Source of the DNA: Candidatus Pelagibacter sp. FZCC0015
GTDB taxonomy: Bacteria; Pseudomonadota; Alphaproteobacteria; Pelagibacterales; Pelagibacteraceae
Direction: 5' to 3'
Assembly: GCF_007833635.1 (NCBI RefSeq)
Contig: NZ_CP031125.1
Span: 496,001 to 560,000 of the forward strand
Length of the DNA stretch: 64,000 nt
Positions 28,434 through 38,193 of the stretch are shown here, piece by piece (the first letter of the stretch is position 1; every line of letters starts with the position of its first letter). A program made the translations under genes and the position numbers. Under the pieces are notes generated by a model that was not told where the DNA came from, searched no databases, and saw only the letters and a program-made list of their open reading frames with translations.

Positions 28434-29078
28434 TTAATTTTTTTTTTTAATTTTTTTTATATTTATCAAAAATGAGTCCTTACTTGTTAAACTTTTCTTT
28501 TCTATATATTCCAAATTCCATTTTTTTTTAGAATTTTCAAAAACTTTTTTTCCGCTTTTACCCATAAAGAAAATTAAATTTTTATATTTCGAAAAATTTT
28601 CATAAACTAAATCTAAAACAACAGGCATAGGTTTAAATGCTCTCGACATAATTGTTCCTGTCTCTAAATTTTTTATCTCAAAAATATTTTTTTGAAAAAC
28701 TTTTGTATTTAAATTTAATTTTTCTGAAACTTCTTTCAAAAAGTGGCTTTTATGGTAGCTTTTTTCATATAGATGCACATTCATTTTATTTTTCATGTTT
28801 TTTAGTATAATTGCTACTATAATTCCTGGTAAACCAGCTCCGGAACCTAAATCTGTGGTTGTATTGCAATTTAAATCAACAAAATCAATTATTTGTGCTG
28901 AATCTATAATATGACGCTCAATTATTGCATTTTTTGATGCTGTATTTTGACCAATTATGTTAATTTTTTTATTTTTTTCCAGAATCAGAGATATATAGTT
29001 TTCAAAGTCTAAAAATGTTTCACGTGAAACATTTAGATCATTGAGTCTAGAGTAAGAATTTAAAATTTCTTGATCCAT
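28434..29078 (-). CDS. rsmG: 16S rRNA (guanine527-N7)-methyltransferase
   Basis: Methylates G527 in 16S rRNA, a site linked to streptomycin sensitivity. The SAM-binding core includes TDLGSGAGLPGIIVAI near residue 75 and the earlier NIIGQNTASKNAIIERHIIDSAQI segment. At 214 aa it is normal. Codons 16-21 encode SRETF within NVSRETF, and this DNA is also a perfect parS palindrome. The ATG overlaps the mnmG stop by one base. The gene is therefore both a coding sequence and a centromere carrier. Confidence 0.97.
   Translation of the reverse strand: MDQEILNSYSRLNDLNVSRETFLDFENYISLILEKNKKINIIGQNTASKNAIIERHIIDSAQIIDFVDLNCNTTTDLGSGAGLPGIIVAIILKNMKNKMNVHLYEKSYHKSHFLKEVSEKLNLNTKVFQKNIFEIKNLETGTIMSRAFKPMPVVLDLVYENFSKYKNLIFFMGKSGKKVFENSKKKWNLEYIEKKSLTSKDSFLINIKKIKKKN
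29016..29031. other. parS centromere site inside rsmG
   Basis: TGTTTCACGTGAAACA is a perfect 16 bp palindrome and an exact match to the bacterial chromosomal parS consensus. It lies near the 5' end of rsmG, 1.4 kb from parB and about 8 kb from the proposed origin. I found no second exact copy in the window. Confidence 0.96.
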
Positions 29079-30949
29079 TAAGCTATATGCTTAATAGACT
29101 TTCTTTTTACATGTGACAACAAAATATATACAGCTGCTGGGGTTATTCCATCAATTCTTAAAGCTTGACCCAGAGTTTTAGGCTTTATTTCCTTAAATTT
29201 AGCTTTAACCTCATTAGACAAACCTGAAAGCGCATCATAATTAATTTTATCAGGAATAATTAAGTTCTCGTCCCTCTTAAATGCTAAAATATCTGCTTTT
29301 TGCTTCTTTAAATACCCCCTGTAATGAGCATTAATTTCTACTTGTTCATCAATTTCTTTACTAAAATAGGGTATTTCAGGCCATATTTCTCTAATTTTAC
29401 TCATATTTACGTCTTTTTGAGTTAGCACCTCATTTGAAGACCTCAATATTCCATCTTTCGCTATTTTAATCCCAAATTTTTCTGCTTTAGATGGTGAAAT
29501 ACTAGATTCATTCATTTTTAGATTTATTTGTCTAATTTGATCAAATTTACTCAGATATAAATCTTTTCTCTCTTTGCCTATTAAACCAATATCAATTCCC
29601 TTTGCGGTTAATCTTTGATCAGCATTGTCAGATCTCAAACTTAATCGGTATTCTGCTCTTGATGTAAACATTCGATATGGCTCAGCCACCCCTTTTGTCA
29701 CCAAATCATCTATCATTACTCCAATATAGGCGTCAGATCTATCAAGTATAAATGGTTCTAATTTTTTAACAGATAAGGCAGCATTTACTCCTGCTATAAG
29801 GCCTTGAGCGGCAGCTTCCTCATATCCTGTTGTACCGTTAATTTGGCCAGCAAGATAAAGATTGCTTATCTTCTTGGTTTCAAGAGTTAAGAATAGTTCA
29901 CGTGGATCTATATAGTCATATTCTATTGCATATCCAGGTCTTAATATATTAACATTTTCTAAACCGTTGATATTATTACATATTTCTTGTTGAACATCAG
30001 CTGGAAGCGATGTGGAGATACCATTTGGGTAAATTGTGTGATCATTTAGACCTTCTGGTTCTAAAAATATCTGGTGACGAACTTTATCAGCAAATTTGAC
30101 TATCTTATCTTCTATAGATGGACAATATCTTGGTCCTACTCCTTTTATACTACCTGAGTACATAGCACTCTTAGATAAATTCTTTTCTATGATTTTATGA
30201 ACCTTCTCGTTTGTGTATGTCATTCGGCAGGACACTTGTTTGTTCAAATTTTTTTTAGTTAAGAATGAAAAAAAATAAGGATCGTCATCTGCAAATTGTT
30301 CCTCTAAGTTTTCAAAATTAATTGTTCTTGCATCTAGTCTTGGTGGAGTCCCAGTTTTTAATCTTCCAATTTTAAAATCATATTTTGCTAATTGTTCACT
30401 TAAACCTGTAGAGGGTTTTTCATCGTATCTTCCAGCAGGAGTTCTTTCGTCACCTATATGTATCAAACCATTTAAAAAAGTGCCTGTTGTGAGTATTATC
30501 TTGTTAGATAGAACTTCCTTGCCTTCTTTAGTTTCAAATCCACTTATTGAATTTTTATCGAAAATAAACTTTATAACAGGATCAGAGAAAACGCTTAAAT
30601 TACAATAGTTTAGCAATTTTTCTTGCATATATTTACGGTATAGTGATCTATCAGATTGAGTTCTTGGTCCTCTGACTGCAGGCCCTCTACTTCTATTTAA
30701 TAATCTAAATTGTATACCTGATTTATCAGCTACATCTCCCATAACACCATCAAGGGCATCTATTTCTCTAACCAAATGACCTTTACCCAAGCCTCCTATT
30801 GCCGGGTTACAAGACATCTCACCGATAGTTTCTATTTTATGAGTAAATAGGGCAGTGTTCACTCCTAGACGAGCAGAAGCTGCAGCAGCTTCACATCCAG
30901 CATGGCCTCCTCCAATTACAACTACATCAAATGACAAATCATTTTTCAT
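29078..30949 (-). CDS. mnmG: tRNA uridine-5-carboxymethylaminomethyl modification enzyme MnmG (GidA)
   Basis: An FAD protein that, with MnmE, makes the cmnm5 modification of wobble uridine 34. The dinucleotide-binding motif is [16 protein letters not shown] at about 10-25. [20 protein letters not shown] and the second signature [18 protein letters not shown] near residue 365 are diagnostic. At 623 aa the length is normal. It lies downstream of its partner mnmE on the same strand (gap 116 bp) and overlaps rsmG by one base, so the operon may read mnmE-mnmG-rsmG-parA-parB. Confidence 0.98.
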   Translation of the reverse strand: MKNDLSFDVVVIGGGHAGCEAAAASARLGVNTALFTHKIETIGEMSCNPAIGGLGKGHLVREIDALDGVMGDVADKSGIQFRLLNRSRGPAVRGPRTQSDRSLYRKYMQEKLLNYCNLSVFSDPVIKFIFDKNSISGFETKEGKEVLSNKIILTTGTFLNGLIHIGDERTPAGRYDEKPSTGLSEQLAKYDFKIGRLKTGTPPRLDARTINFENLEEQFADDDPYFFSFLTKKNLNKQVSCRMTYTNEKVHKIIEKNLSKSAMYSGSIKGVGPRYCPSIEDKIVKFADKVRHQIFLEPEGLNDHTIYPNGISTSLPADVQQEICNNINGLENVNILRPGYAIEYDYIDPRELFLTLETKKISNLYLAGQINGTTGYEEAAAQGLIAGVNAALSVKKLEPFILDRSDAYIGVMIDDLVTKGVAEPYRMFTSRAEYRLSLRSDNADQRLTAKGIDIGLIGKERKDLYLSKFDQIRQINLKMNESSISPSKAEKFGIKIAKDGILRSSNEVLTQKDVNMSKIREIWPEIPYFSKEIDEQVEINAHYRGYLKKQKADILAFKRDENLIIPDKINYDALSGLSNEVKAKFKEIKPKTLGQALRIDGITPAAVYILLSHVKRKSIKHIA

Positions 30950-31065
30950 AACCCAAATCTATATGTGATTATATAATTTACAAGATAGGCTTAATTTTTT
31001 GTAAATAAGCTTTATTTATCAACGTATTTTGATAAAAAAGTGCAAAAAACCAGCAAAATAGGGTA

Positions 31066-32397
31066 TTACTTGCCGATACAAAAATCGTTGAAAATACTAC
31101 CTAATATCTCCTCTACATCAACTTTTCCAACAATCATACCCAGATGTCGAGTAGCTAATCTTAAATCTTCTGCAGCTTTATCGTAATCTTCAATTTCTTT
31201 TTTTTGATTAAAATTATTTAAATGATTTAAACATTGTTGCAAATGTTGCCTATGTCTTTCCCTGGTAATTAAAATATCATCACTTGAAATAAATTTATTT
31301 TTTAAATTATTTTTTATTTTTAAAATTAATTCCTCGATGTTTTTATTTTCTTTAATTGAGATTAAAACATGATTTGTTTTTATAATTTCTGGATCAATAT
31401 CTTTTTCTAAAAGGTCTGACTTGTTTATAACTAAAATTGCATTTTCATCTAATAAACCCTTCAAAATATCAGTAAAATCAAGGATTTTTGCATCTACCAC
31501 TACAAGCTTTAAATCTGCTTCTTCAGCTCTATTTAAAGATAATTTAATACCTTTTTTTTCTATCTCATCTTTAGATTCTCTTATTCCTGCGGTATCAGAT
31601 ATTATTACAGGATAACCATCTATATTAAGATGAGTTTCGATAACATCTCTTGTAGTGCCAGCTATTTCAGAAACAATTGCAACATCTCTATTTGATAAAT
31701 AATTTATTAAACTAGATTTCCCTGCATTGGTAGGACCAAGAATTGCGATCTTAAAACCTTCTCTAATTCTTTCTCCAACTTTCTGATCGTCTAATATTTT
31801 TTTAATTTTAATTATTACTTCATCTGAACTATTTTTAATTTGATCTAAAATATTATTAGGTAAATCCTCATCTGGAAAATCAATTTTAGCTTCAACATGC
31901 GATAAAATTTTTAAAAGTTTTTCTCTTAAGAAATTAAATTGATATGCTGATTTTCCATTCATTGTCTTAATCGCTTGTTGTCTTTGAATTTCAGTTTCAG
32001 ATGAAATTAAGTCAGCGATGCTTTCTGCTTTGAGTAAATCTATTTTTCCATTTTGAAATGCTAATTTTGTAAATTCACCTGGCTCAGCTAATCTACAATT
32101 TTCTATATTTGAAAGGGAAGAGTGCAAAGCATCCACAACGGCTTTACTACCATGAACCTGAATCTCAGCCATATCTTCGCCTGTATAGCTCTCAGGCCCA
32201 GGAAACCATAGTATTAACCCTTCATCTATCGGCTCAGAAGTGTTGATTTTGTTGATATTTCTTAATGTTGCTACCCTTGGTTTTGGGATGGCTTTACCAG
32301 TAAGAAGTCTAATAATGCTTGAAGTTTCTTTTCCTGAGATTCTAATTACAGCCACCCCAGAAATGCCCGGCCCGCTTGATAACGCATAAATAGTCAT
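31066..32397 (-). CDS. mnmE: tRNA modification GTPase MnmE (TrmE)
   Basis: A potassium-dependent GTPase partner of MnmG. The N-terminal formyl-THF-binding domain starts MTIYALSSGPGISGVAVIRISG. The G domain has G1 GPTNAGKSS near residue 220, the DTAGIR switch II and NKSD. The C-terminus is the catalytic CIGK (440-443). The ATG at 32397 (443 aa) is taken because an in-frame extension to 32508 has no family similarity and runs antisense into the sulfotransferase gene. It is 45 bp from that divergent gene. Confidence 0.97.
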   Translation of the reverse strand: MTIYALSSGPGISGVAVIRISGKETSSIIRLLTGKAIPKPRVATLRNINKINTSEPIDEGLILWFPGPESYTGEDMAEIQVHGSKAVVDALHSSLSNIENCRLAEPGEFTKLAFQNGKIDLLKAESIADLISSETEIQRQQAIKTMNGKSAYQFNFLREKLLKILSHVEAKIDFPDEDLPNNILDQIKNSSDEVIIKIKKILDDQKVGERIREGFKIAILGPTNAGKSSLINYLSNRDVAIVSEIAGTTRDVIETHLNIDGYPVIISDTAGIRESKDEIEKKGIKLSLNRAEEADLKLVVVDAKILDFTDILKGLLDENAILVINKSDLLEKDIDPEIIKTNHVLISIKENKNIEELILKIKNNLKNKFISSDDILITRERHRQHLQQCLNHLNNFNQKKEIEDYDKAAEDLRLATRHLGMIVGKVDVEEILGSIFNDFCIGK

Positions 32398-32442
32398 AAA
32401 TATATTATAGATGGATTTAATTATATTTAATATATTTTTTAA

Positions 32443-33321
32443 ATGATTATATGGCTCGCTTCTTATCCAAAAAGTGGGAACACATGGGTGAGAAATATAG
32501 TAAATCAAATAATTTATAACGATATTAAAGATAAAAATAACGTATTTAAAAACTTATCAAGGATAAAAAGATATCCATCTAGGAAAGATATTAAAGATCT
32601 GCCGGTTATTCCTTCAAGTGGTAATTATAATAATGAACAAAAAAAACTTGTAATTGATCATACAATAAAAAATTGGGAAATATCACAAATGAATATAAAC
32701 CATAATAATAAAATAAATGTTCTTAAAACTCATAACATGCTCTGCAAAATAAAATTAGAAAATGAGGATTTTTTATTTACTAACAAAAAAAATTCAATTG
32801 GTGTTATTCACATAGTGAGAGATCCAAGAAATATTTTAACATCAATAAACAATCATTATTCCCACACAACACAGGAGCAATCACTCGATATGCTTTTTAA
32901 TGAATTTAATTGGATAGGTTTTAAAAATCACGATATACCACAATTTTTATCTTCGTGGAGTAACCATTATAATTCCTGGAAAAGATTTCCTTTAAATTAT
33001 TTTTTAATAAAATATGAAGATTTATTAAAAAATCCTAAAAAAGAAATATCTCGAATTATAGATTATTTTTCTAAATTTTTTGAATTAAATGTTTCAAACA
33101 AGAAAATAGATTTAATTATAGAAAATACGTCTTTTGATAATTTTAGTATTCAAGAAGAAAGGGGGGAATTTGAAGAAAATGCAAAAAATAAATTGGGGGA
33201 AAGAAAAAAATTTTTTTATTTAGGACCTAAAAATAATTGGAAAAATTATGTTAAAAGCGAAAATGCTGCTAAAATAGCTCAAGTATTTGAAAAAGAAATG
33301 AGAGAGCTAGGATATTTATAA
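32443..33321 (+). CDS. PAPS-dependent sulfotransferase, copy 1
   Basis: A P-loop sulfotransferase of 292 aa. The 5'-phosphosulfate loop YPKSGNTW is at residues 8-15 and the 3'-phosphate motif IVRDPRNILTS near residue 125. It starts MIIWLASYPKSGNT and ends EMRELGYL, and shares these ends with the 277 aa protein at 42679-43512. It would transfer sulfate from PAPS to an unknown acceptor such as a lipid, glycan or small alcohol. It interrupts the usual rho-mnmE neighbourhood and is divergent from mnmE and convergent with rho. Confidence 0.88.
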   Translation: MIIWLASYPKSGNTWVRNIVNQIIYNDIKDKNNVFKNLSRIKRYPSRKDIKDLPVIPSSGNYNNEQKKLVIDHTIKNWEISQMNINHNNKINVLKTHNMLCKIKLENEDFLFTNKKNSIGVIHIVRDPRNILTSINNHYSHTTQEQSLDMLFNEFNWIGFKNHDIPQFLSSWSNHYNSWKRFPLNYFLIKYEDLLKNPKKEISRIIDYFSKFFELNVSNKKIDLIIENTSFDNFSIQEERGEFEENAKNKLGERKKFFYLGPKNNWKNYVKSENAAKIAQVFEKEMRELGYL

Positions 33322-33328
33322 ATAGATT

Positions 33329-34597
33329 CTAAGATGGCTTATTCATAGAATTAAAGAACTCAGAATTATTTTTAGTATCTTTTAATTTAGAGCTTATAAA
33401 TTCTATTGCATCCATAGTTCCCATAGGTGCAATTATTCTTCTTAGTACGTTCATTTTTTGCAGATCGTTTTTATCAAAAAGCAACTCTTCTCTTCTTGTT
33501 CCTGATTTTGTAATATCAATTGCTGGGTAAATTCTTTTATCTGCTATTTTTCTGTCAAGAACTGTTTCGCTGTTACCCGTTCCCTTAAATTCCTCAAAAA
33601 TTACTTCATCCATTCTACTACCTGTGTCGATCAAGGCTGTAGAAATAATTGTTAGTGAACCACCTTCTTCAATATTTCTAGCTGCACCAAAGAATCTTTT
33701 TGGTCTCTGGAGTGCATTTGCATCAACTCCACCTGTTAATACTTTTCCCGAGCTCGGAATTACTGCGTTATATGCTCTGCCTAACCTGGTTATTGAATCT
33801 AGTAAAATGACAACATCTTTTTTGTGCTCAGTAAGTCTTTTGGCCTTTTCGATGACCATTTCTGCAACAGCAACGTGTCTTTGTGCAGGTTCATCAAAAG
33901 TAGAGCTAATTACTTCTCCTTTTACTGTTCTTTGCATATCAGTTACTTCTTCTGGACGCTCATCAATCAGCAAAACTATCAAGTAACATTCTGGATAATT
34001 TTTTGCTATTGAATTTGCAATACTTTGCAAGATCATTGTTTTTCCTGCTTTTGGTGGAGAAATTATTATAGATCTTTGGCCTTTTCCAATTGGGCTGACC
34101 AGGTCAATTAATCTTGGAGTAAGATCTGCTTTTTTCTCAACTTTAGTTGTTTCAACCTCCATCACTAACTGCTTGTCAGGATATAAAGGTGTAAGGTTGT
34201 CAAATGCAATCTTGTGTCTGGCCTTTTCTGGCTCTTCGAAATTGATTTTACTCACTTGCAATAATGCAAAATATCTTTCTCCCTCTTTTGGAGCTCTAAC
34301 TGGTCCCTCAACCGTATCTCCGGTTCTTAGTCCAAATTTTCTGATTTGATTTGGGCTTACATAAATATCGTCTGGTCCTGGAAGATAATTTGATTCCATT
34401 GCTCTTAAAAAGCCGAAACCATCTTGTAATAATTGCAGAACACCCACACCAGTAATTTCCTCCTTTTCAGCAACTTTTTTAAGAATTGCAAAAAGTATTT
34501 CTTGTTTTCTCAATGTACTGGCATTTTCTATACCAAGCTCTTCTGCTTGTGTAATAAGCTGTTCAGATGATTTTAGTTTTAGTTCTTGAATATTCAT
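33329..34597 (-). CDS. rho: Transcription termination factor Rho
   Basis: The hexameric RNA-dependent helicase that ends transcription. The N-terminal Rho domain (1 to about 45) begins [22 protein letters not shown]. The RNA-binding cold-shock-like domain follows with [23 protein letters not shown]. The ATPase domain has Walker [10 protein letters not shown] near residue 180 and [15 protein letters not shown]. At 422 aa there is no long insertion. Its place between mnmE and the heme genes near the origin is typical for alphaproteobacteria. Confidence 0.98.
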   Translation of the reverse strand: MNIQELKLKSSEQLITQAEELGIENASTLRKQEILFAILKKVAEKEEITGVGVLQLLQDGFGFLRAMESNYLPGPDDIYVSPNQIRKFGLRTGDTVEGPVRAPKEGERYFALLQVSKINFEEPEKARHKIAFDNLTPLYPDKQLVMEVETTKVEKKADLTPRLIDLVSPIGKGQRSIIISPPKAGKTMILQSIANSIAKNYPECYLIVLLIDERPEEVTDMQRTVKGEVISSTFDEPAQRHVAVAEMVIEKAKRLTEHKKDVVILLDSITRLGRAYNAVIPSSGKVLTGGVDANALQRPKRFFGAARNIEEGGSLTIISTALIDTGSRMDEVIFEEFKGTGNSETVLDRKIADKRIYPAIDITKSGTRREELLFDKNDLQKMNVLRRIIAPMGTMDAIEFISSKLKDTKNNSEFFNSMNKPS

Positions 34598-34663
34598 GAT
34601 TAGTTTTTTGATAAGGACTTATCAGACAACATTAATATATATACTGCTGTTATTATTTCAACC

Positions 34664-35098
34664 CTAGATTGGCTTAAAAATAGCTAAAAATACAACAATT
34701 ATTAAAATAACCGTTGGTATTTCATTAATTATCCTGAAAAACTTTGCAGGTCTTATATTTGTAGAATTTTTTAGAGCAATAAGACATTTTCCTAAATAAT
34801 CGTTGTATGCTGACAACAATATCACAAGAACAATCTTTATTTGAAACCATATTTGAGAAAAAATATCTATCCCATTTAGATAAATTAATACTAATCCAAA
34901 AACCCATGTAAAAATCATTGCTGGTCGCATAATGTAAAAAAATAATCTTTTTTCCATCACCTCAAATATATCGGTTGCTTCTTTTTTTTCTTTATTTTCA
35001 ACATGGTAAACAAAAATTCTAGGAAGATATAAAAGGCCAGCCATCCAAGAAACAACAGCGATTAAATGTAAAGATTTAAATAATAAATATGAATTCAT
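34664..35098 (-). CDS. hemJ: Protoporphyrinogen IX oxidase HemJ
   Basis: A membrane protein of 144 aa with four hydrophobic helices that oxidises protoporphyrinogen IX in organisms lacking HemG or HemY. Conserved HemJ features are the N-terminal KSLHLIAVVSWMAGLLYLPRIFVYH, with the heme-linked histidine at position 11, and the basic MRPAMIFTWVFGL helix. It sits three bases after hemH on the same strand, giving a hemE-hemH-hemJ run that covers part of late heme synthesis. Confidence 0.93.
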   Translation of the reverse strand: MNSYLLFKSLHLIAVVSWMAGLLYLPRIFVYHVENKEKKEATDIFEVMEKRLFFYIMRPAMIFTWVFGLVLIYLNGIDIFSQIWFQIKIVLVILLSAYNDYLGKCLIALKNSTNIRPAKFFRIINEIPTVILIIVVFLAIFKPI

Positions 35099-35101
35099 AT
35101 A

Positions 35102-36097
35102 TTAGATATTTCTTTCAATTAAGGATTTTAATAAAAGTATATGATCACTATTATCATTTAAGCAGGGGACCATATCAAAATTTTCTCCTCCTGAATTTAA
35201 AAAACTTTCTTTAGCCTGAATTTGTATTTCCTCTAAAGTCTCTACACAATCAGATGCAAACCCTGGACAAATTGTAAGGACATTCTTAACACCCTCTTTA
35301 GGTAAATTTTCTAAAGTCTTGTCAGTATATGGTTGAAGCCATTCTTGTGGACCAAATCTTGACTGAAATGTTGTTTTAATTTTTATTGAATTAAATTTTT
35401 CCGAAACAAGCCTTGTCGTTTTATGACAATAACAATGGTAAGGATCACCTTTATCAAAATATTTTTTTGGTATCCCATGATAAGAAGCTATGATCAGATC
35501 TGGTTTCCAACTAATTTCATTTATTTTTTTATTAATCGAATTAACAAGCGCATCAATATAAAGTGGGTCAGATTCGTAATGAGGAATTATTTTTAGGGAC
35601 GGTTGCCACCTCATTTTCATTAAAGTCCTGTACACTTCGTCACAAACTGTTGCTGTTGTAGCTGCCGCATACTGAGGATAAAGAGGAAGTATAACTAAAT
35701 TTTCACAGCCTATTTTATGCAATTTATGAATTTTGCTCTTGATGCTCGGATTTCCATATCTCATAGCAAAATCTATGATAATATTTTCTTTTGATAGTAA
35801 ATTTGAAATTTTCTCACTTTGCTTTTTTGTATAATAAAGAAGTGGCGATATATTTTCATCCTTCATCCAAATCTCTTTATATGCTTTAGCGGTTTTAGAG
35901 GGTCTCAAATTTAAAATGAACAAATTCAAAATTATTTGCCAAATTAAAGGATTTACTTCAATTACTCTTCTGTCAGAGAGAAATTCTTTTAAATATTTTC
36001 TTATATCAAACCAATTAGTAGAATCAGGTGTGCCCAAATTAACTATAAGCACTCCTGTTTTGCCGTATTTTATGGGTGGGTGATTTTTTTCAATCAT
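35102..36097 (-). CDS. hemH: Ferrochelatase
   Basis: Inserts ferrous iron into protoporphyrin IX, the last step of heme synthesis. Family motifs are VLIVNLGTPDS at the start, LPLYPQYAAATTATV near residue 140, the catalytic-histidine segment SYHGIPKKYFDKGDPYHCYC near 205, FQSRFGPQEWLQPYT, and CPGFASDCVETLEEI near 275. At 331 aa the length is typical. Its ATG overlaps the hemE stop as ATGA, so the two are translationally coupled. Confidence 0.97.
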   Translation of the reverse strand: MIEKNHPPIKYGKTGVLIVNLGTPDSTNWFDIRKYLKEFLSDRRVIEVNPLIWQIILNLFILNLRPSKTAKAYKEIWMKDENISPLLYYTKKQSEKISNLLSKENIIIDFAMRYGNPSIKSKIHKLHKIGCENLVILPLYPQYAAATTATVCDEVYRTLMKMRWQPSLKIIPHYESDPLYIDALVNSINKKINEISWKPDLIIASYHGIPKKYFDKGDPYHCYCHKTTRLVSEKFNSIKIKTTFQSRFGPQEWLQPYTDKTLENLPKEGVKNVLTICPGFASDCVETLEEIQIQAKESFLNSGGENFDMVPCLNDNSDHILLLKSLIERNI

Positions 36098-37098
36098 TTA
36101 AAATCTTTTACAATTTTAATTAAATTTTCAACCATTTCAGGATTTGTTTCGGGCAAAATACCATGACCGAGATTAAATATATATGGATGATCACGAAAAA
36201 TTTCCAAATATTTAGATGCTTCTTTTTTTAATGTTTCTTTGTCTGTTAATAAAATTTTAGGATTTAAACCGCCTTGAATAGGTATTTTTATATCTTTAAG
36301 TATTTTTTGTGGATCAACATTATAGTCGATACTAACAGCATCAGGTTTAACAATATCACAAAACTCTTTATAATTTTTAATTTCTCTAGGAAAACATATA
36401 ACTGGCACATTTAAAGATTTTACGTAATTTACTAAATTTAAAGTTGGAGAATAAACATAATTAGGTAAATCTTTTTCCTCTAATAGACCCGCCCAACTAT
36501 CAAAAATTTGAATTATATTAGCACCGTTATCAATTTGATTTTTTATATGAACTTTTAAAAATTTTTCAATAATTAATAATATTCTGTTTATTAAAAAATC
36601 ATCTTTAAAAAAATCTTTTTTTAAATTTTTTTTCGGTGATTGTTGATTAATCATATAAACTAATAGTGTCCATGGAGCACCAGTAAATCCGATAGTGTTT
36701 CTGTTTTTTAAAATAGAGTCTGAACTAACTTTTTTTAATGCTTTATATACACGGTGTATTTTTTCTACAAAATCAATTTCATCGGTCCTTGCAATTTCAT
36801 TTATATTTAATTCCCCTAATTTTGGCCCAAAGTTTTTTTCAAATTCTACTTTTTGACCTAATCCATAAGGAAGCATTAAGATATCTGAAAATATTATCGC
36901 AGCATCTAGATCAAATCTTTTTAATGGTTGTAGAGTTATTTCTGAAGATAAATCGTCATTTAAACACAAATTAATAAAATTAGGATTTTCTTTTCTTATT
37001 TCTCTAAATTCTGGCAAATATCTACCAGCCTGTCTCATAATCCATATAGGATTGAACGAAGTATCTTTGTTAATTATTACTTTGTTTAAAGGTTTCAT
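36094..37098 (-). CDS. hemE: Uroporphyrinogen decarboxylase
   Basis: Converts uroporphyrinogen III to coproporphyrinogen III. The signature PIWIMRQAGRYLPEFREIR is near residue 20, with the catalytic aspartate in IIFSDILMLPYGLG. GFTGAPWTLLVYM, FDSWAGLL and the C-terminal FNLGHGILPETNPE are all present. At 334 aa it is normal. Its ATG at 37098 borders the proposed replication origin, as hemE does in Caulobacter, and it heads a hemE-hemH-hemJ run. Confidence 0.98.
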   Translation of the reverse strand: MKPLNKVIINKDTSFNPIWIMRQAGRYLPEFREIRKENPNFINLCLNDDLSSEITLQPLKRFDLDAAIIFSDILMLPYGLGQKVEFEKNFGPKLGELNINEIARTDEIDFVEKIHRVYKALKKVSSDSILKNRNTIGFTGAPWTLLVYMINQQSPKKNLKKDFFKDDFLINRILLIIEKFLKVHIKNQIDNGANIIQIFDSWAGLLEEKDLPNYVYSPTLNLVNYVKSLNVPVICFPREIKNYKEFCDIVKPDAVSIDYNVDPQKILKDIKIPIQGGLNPKILLTDKETLKKEASKYLEIFRDHPYIFNLGHGILPETNPEMVENLIKIVKDFK

Positions 37099-37136
37099 AA
37101 ATAAGTATTATTAATTATTGTAGTTGTAATATATCT

Positions 37137-37145
37137 TGTGAATAA
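37137..37145 (-). other. DnaA box (perfect consensus)
   Basis: TGTGAATAA on the plus strand is TTATTCACA on the minus strand, an exact fit to TTATNCACA. Confidence 0.75.
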
Positions 37146-37169
37146 AGGTGATTAATTTTTATAAACATT

Positions 37170-37178
37170 ATATTCACA
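37170..37178 (+). other. DnaA box, 8 of 9
   Basis: ATATTCACA differs from TTATTCACA only at the first base, and lies 25 bp from the perfect box in opposite orientation. Confidence 0.6.
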
Positions 37179-37242
37179 ATTTACCAACAAGTTATTTGAA
37201 TAAAATTGTTTAAAATGAAGCTTTTTTAACCATATTAATTTT

Positions 37243-37251
37243 TGTGGATTG
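37243..37251 (-). other. Weak DnaA box
   Basis: TGTGGATTG reads CAATCCACA on the minus strand. It keeps the ATCCACA core but differs from TTATCCACA at the first two positions. Confidence 0.4.
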
Positions 37252-37365
37252 TTTTACCCTATTTATTATTAATGTTAATAAATAGTAGTTTTTACAAGGT
37301 TAATTTAAAAAATTTTAAATTGTGTAATTTAATTAAAATATTACAAATTTATTAACAATTTATTC

Positions 37366-38193
37366 ATGAGTAATACATATCAAATATATTTAATATCTGA
37401 TTCAACGGGCGAGACCTTAGACAGAATATTTTTAGCTCTGAAGGCTCAATTTTTAAACATAGAATATAAGGTTCATTCTTATTCTTTTACAAGGACAGAA
37501 AATCAAATTTTAAAAATTCTAGAAGATGCAAAAAAAAATGAGAATTCAATAATCTTATATACAATCGTAGATAACAATTTAGCCAAATACCTTGCGAACA
37601 CGAGCGAGGATAAAAATATTCCATGTTTTGGCGTTTTAGGAAATTTAATTCTGAATTTTTCAAAAATATTAAATCAAAAAGCAACACACGAGCCAAGTGG
37701 TCAACATATATTGAATGAAGAGTATTATGACAGAATTGAAGCAATTCAATTTACAATGAATCATGATGATGGAAATTTAATAAACGAAGTAAACAAATCT
37801 GATATTATTCTTGTAGGCGTAAGTAGAACAAGTAAAACTCCAACATCTATTTACTTAGCCAACAAAGGTTTTAAAACGTCAAATATTCCGTTAGTAAATG
37901 AAAATTCTTTGCCAGAGTCCCTTAAAAAAAATCCACAAATGACATGTGTTGTAGGACTAAGCACAGAGCCAGAAAGATTGGCTGATTTGAGAAAAAATAG
38001 AATGAATTCTTTAAAAGAAACAGAAAATATTGAATATACAAATTTAGAAAATATTAAAAAAGAGGTCTTAGAGGCAAAAAAAACATTTCAAAAATATAAA
38101 TGGCCACTTATAGACGTAACGAGAAAGTCGGTCGAAGAAACAGCGGCTTCTATAATTAAAATCCACGAAATATATTTAAACAATGTTAAATAA
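37366..38193 (+). CDS. Pyruvate,phosphate dikinase / PEP synthase regulatory kinase-phosphatase (DUF299)
   Basis: A bifunctional regulator that phosphorylates and dephosphorylates a threonine on PEP synthase or pyruvate phosphate dikinase. The start YLISDSTGETLDRI is diagnostic. The P-loop-like GVSRTSKTPT is at 151-160 and is followed by SIYLANKGFKTSNIPLV. At 275 aa the length is standard. It is the first gene to the right of the proposed origin, as the homologous gene is in Caulobacter. Its 3' end overlaps maf by 11 bp. The target enzyme gene is not in this window. Confidence 0.94.
   Translation: MSNTYQIYLISDSTGETLDRIFLALKAQFLNIEYKVHSYSFTRTENQILKILEDAKKNENSIILYTIVDNNLAKYLANTSEDKNIPCFGVLGNLILNFSKILNQKATHEPSGQHILNEEYYDRIEAIQFTMNHDDGNLINEVNKSDIILVGVSRTSKTPTSIYLANKGFKTSNIPLVNENSLPESLKKNPQMTCVVGLSTEPERLADLRKNRMNSLKETENIEYTNLENIKKEVLEAKKTFQKYKWPLIDVTRKSVEETAASIIKIHEIYLNNVK

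Larger units (their letters stand above)
37099..37365. other. Candidate chromosomal replication origin (oriC)
   Basis: This 267 bp gap is the longest in the window. It separates leftward hemE from rightward ppsR, the position of the Caulobacter origin. It contains a perfect DnaA box, an 8/9 box and a weaker one, and a very AT-rich stretch at about 37300-37360 that could unwind. Genes on both sides face away from it for several kilobases. No origin-type CtrA pattern is claimed because TTAA motifs are too common here by chance. Confidence 0.8.

Noticed and set aside
31015..31036. 8 bp inverted repeat (TTTATCAA/TTGATAAA) between mnmE and mnmG
   Set aside because: A pure AT-type stem without a T-run in the right place; not convincing as a terminator or operator.
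32398..32508. 37-codon N-terminal extension of mnmE
   Set aside because: No family similarity, runs antisense into the sulfotransferase; the MnmE domain starts at the ATG at 32397.
37099..37365. CtrA-type TTAA-N7-TTAA sites in the proposed origin
   Set aside because: TTAA is so frequent in this AT-rich DNA that matches are expected by chance.
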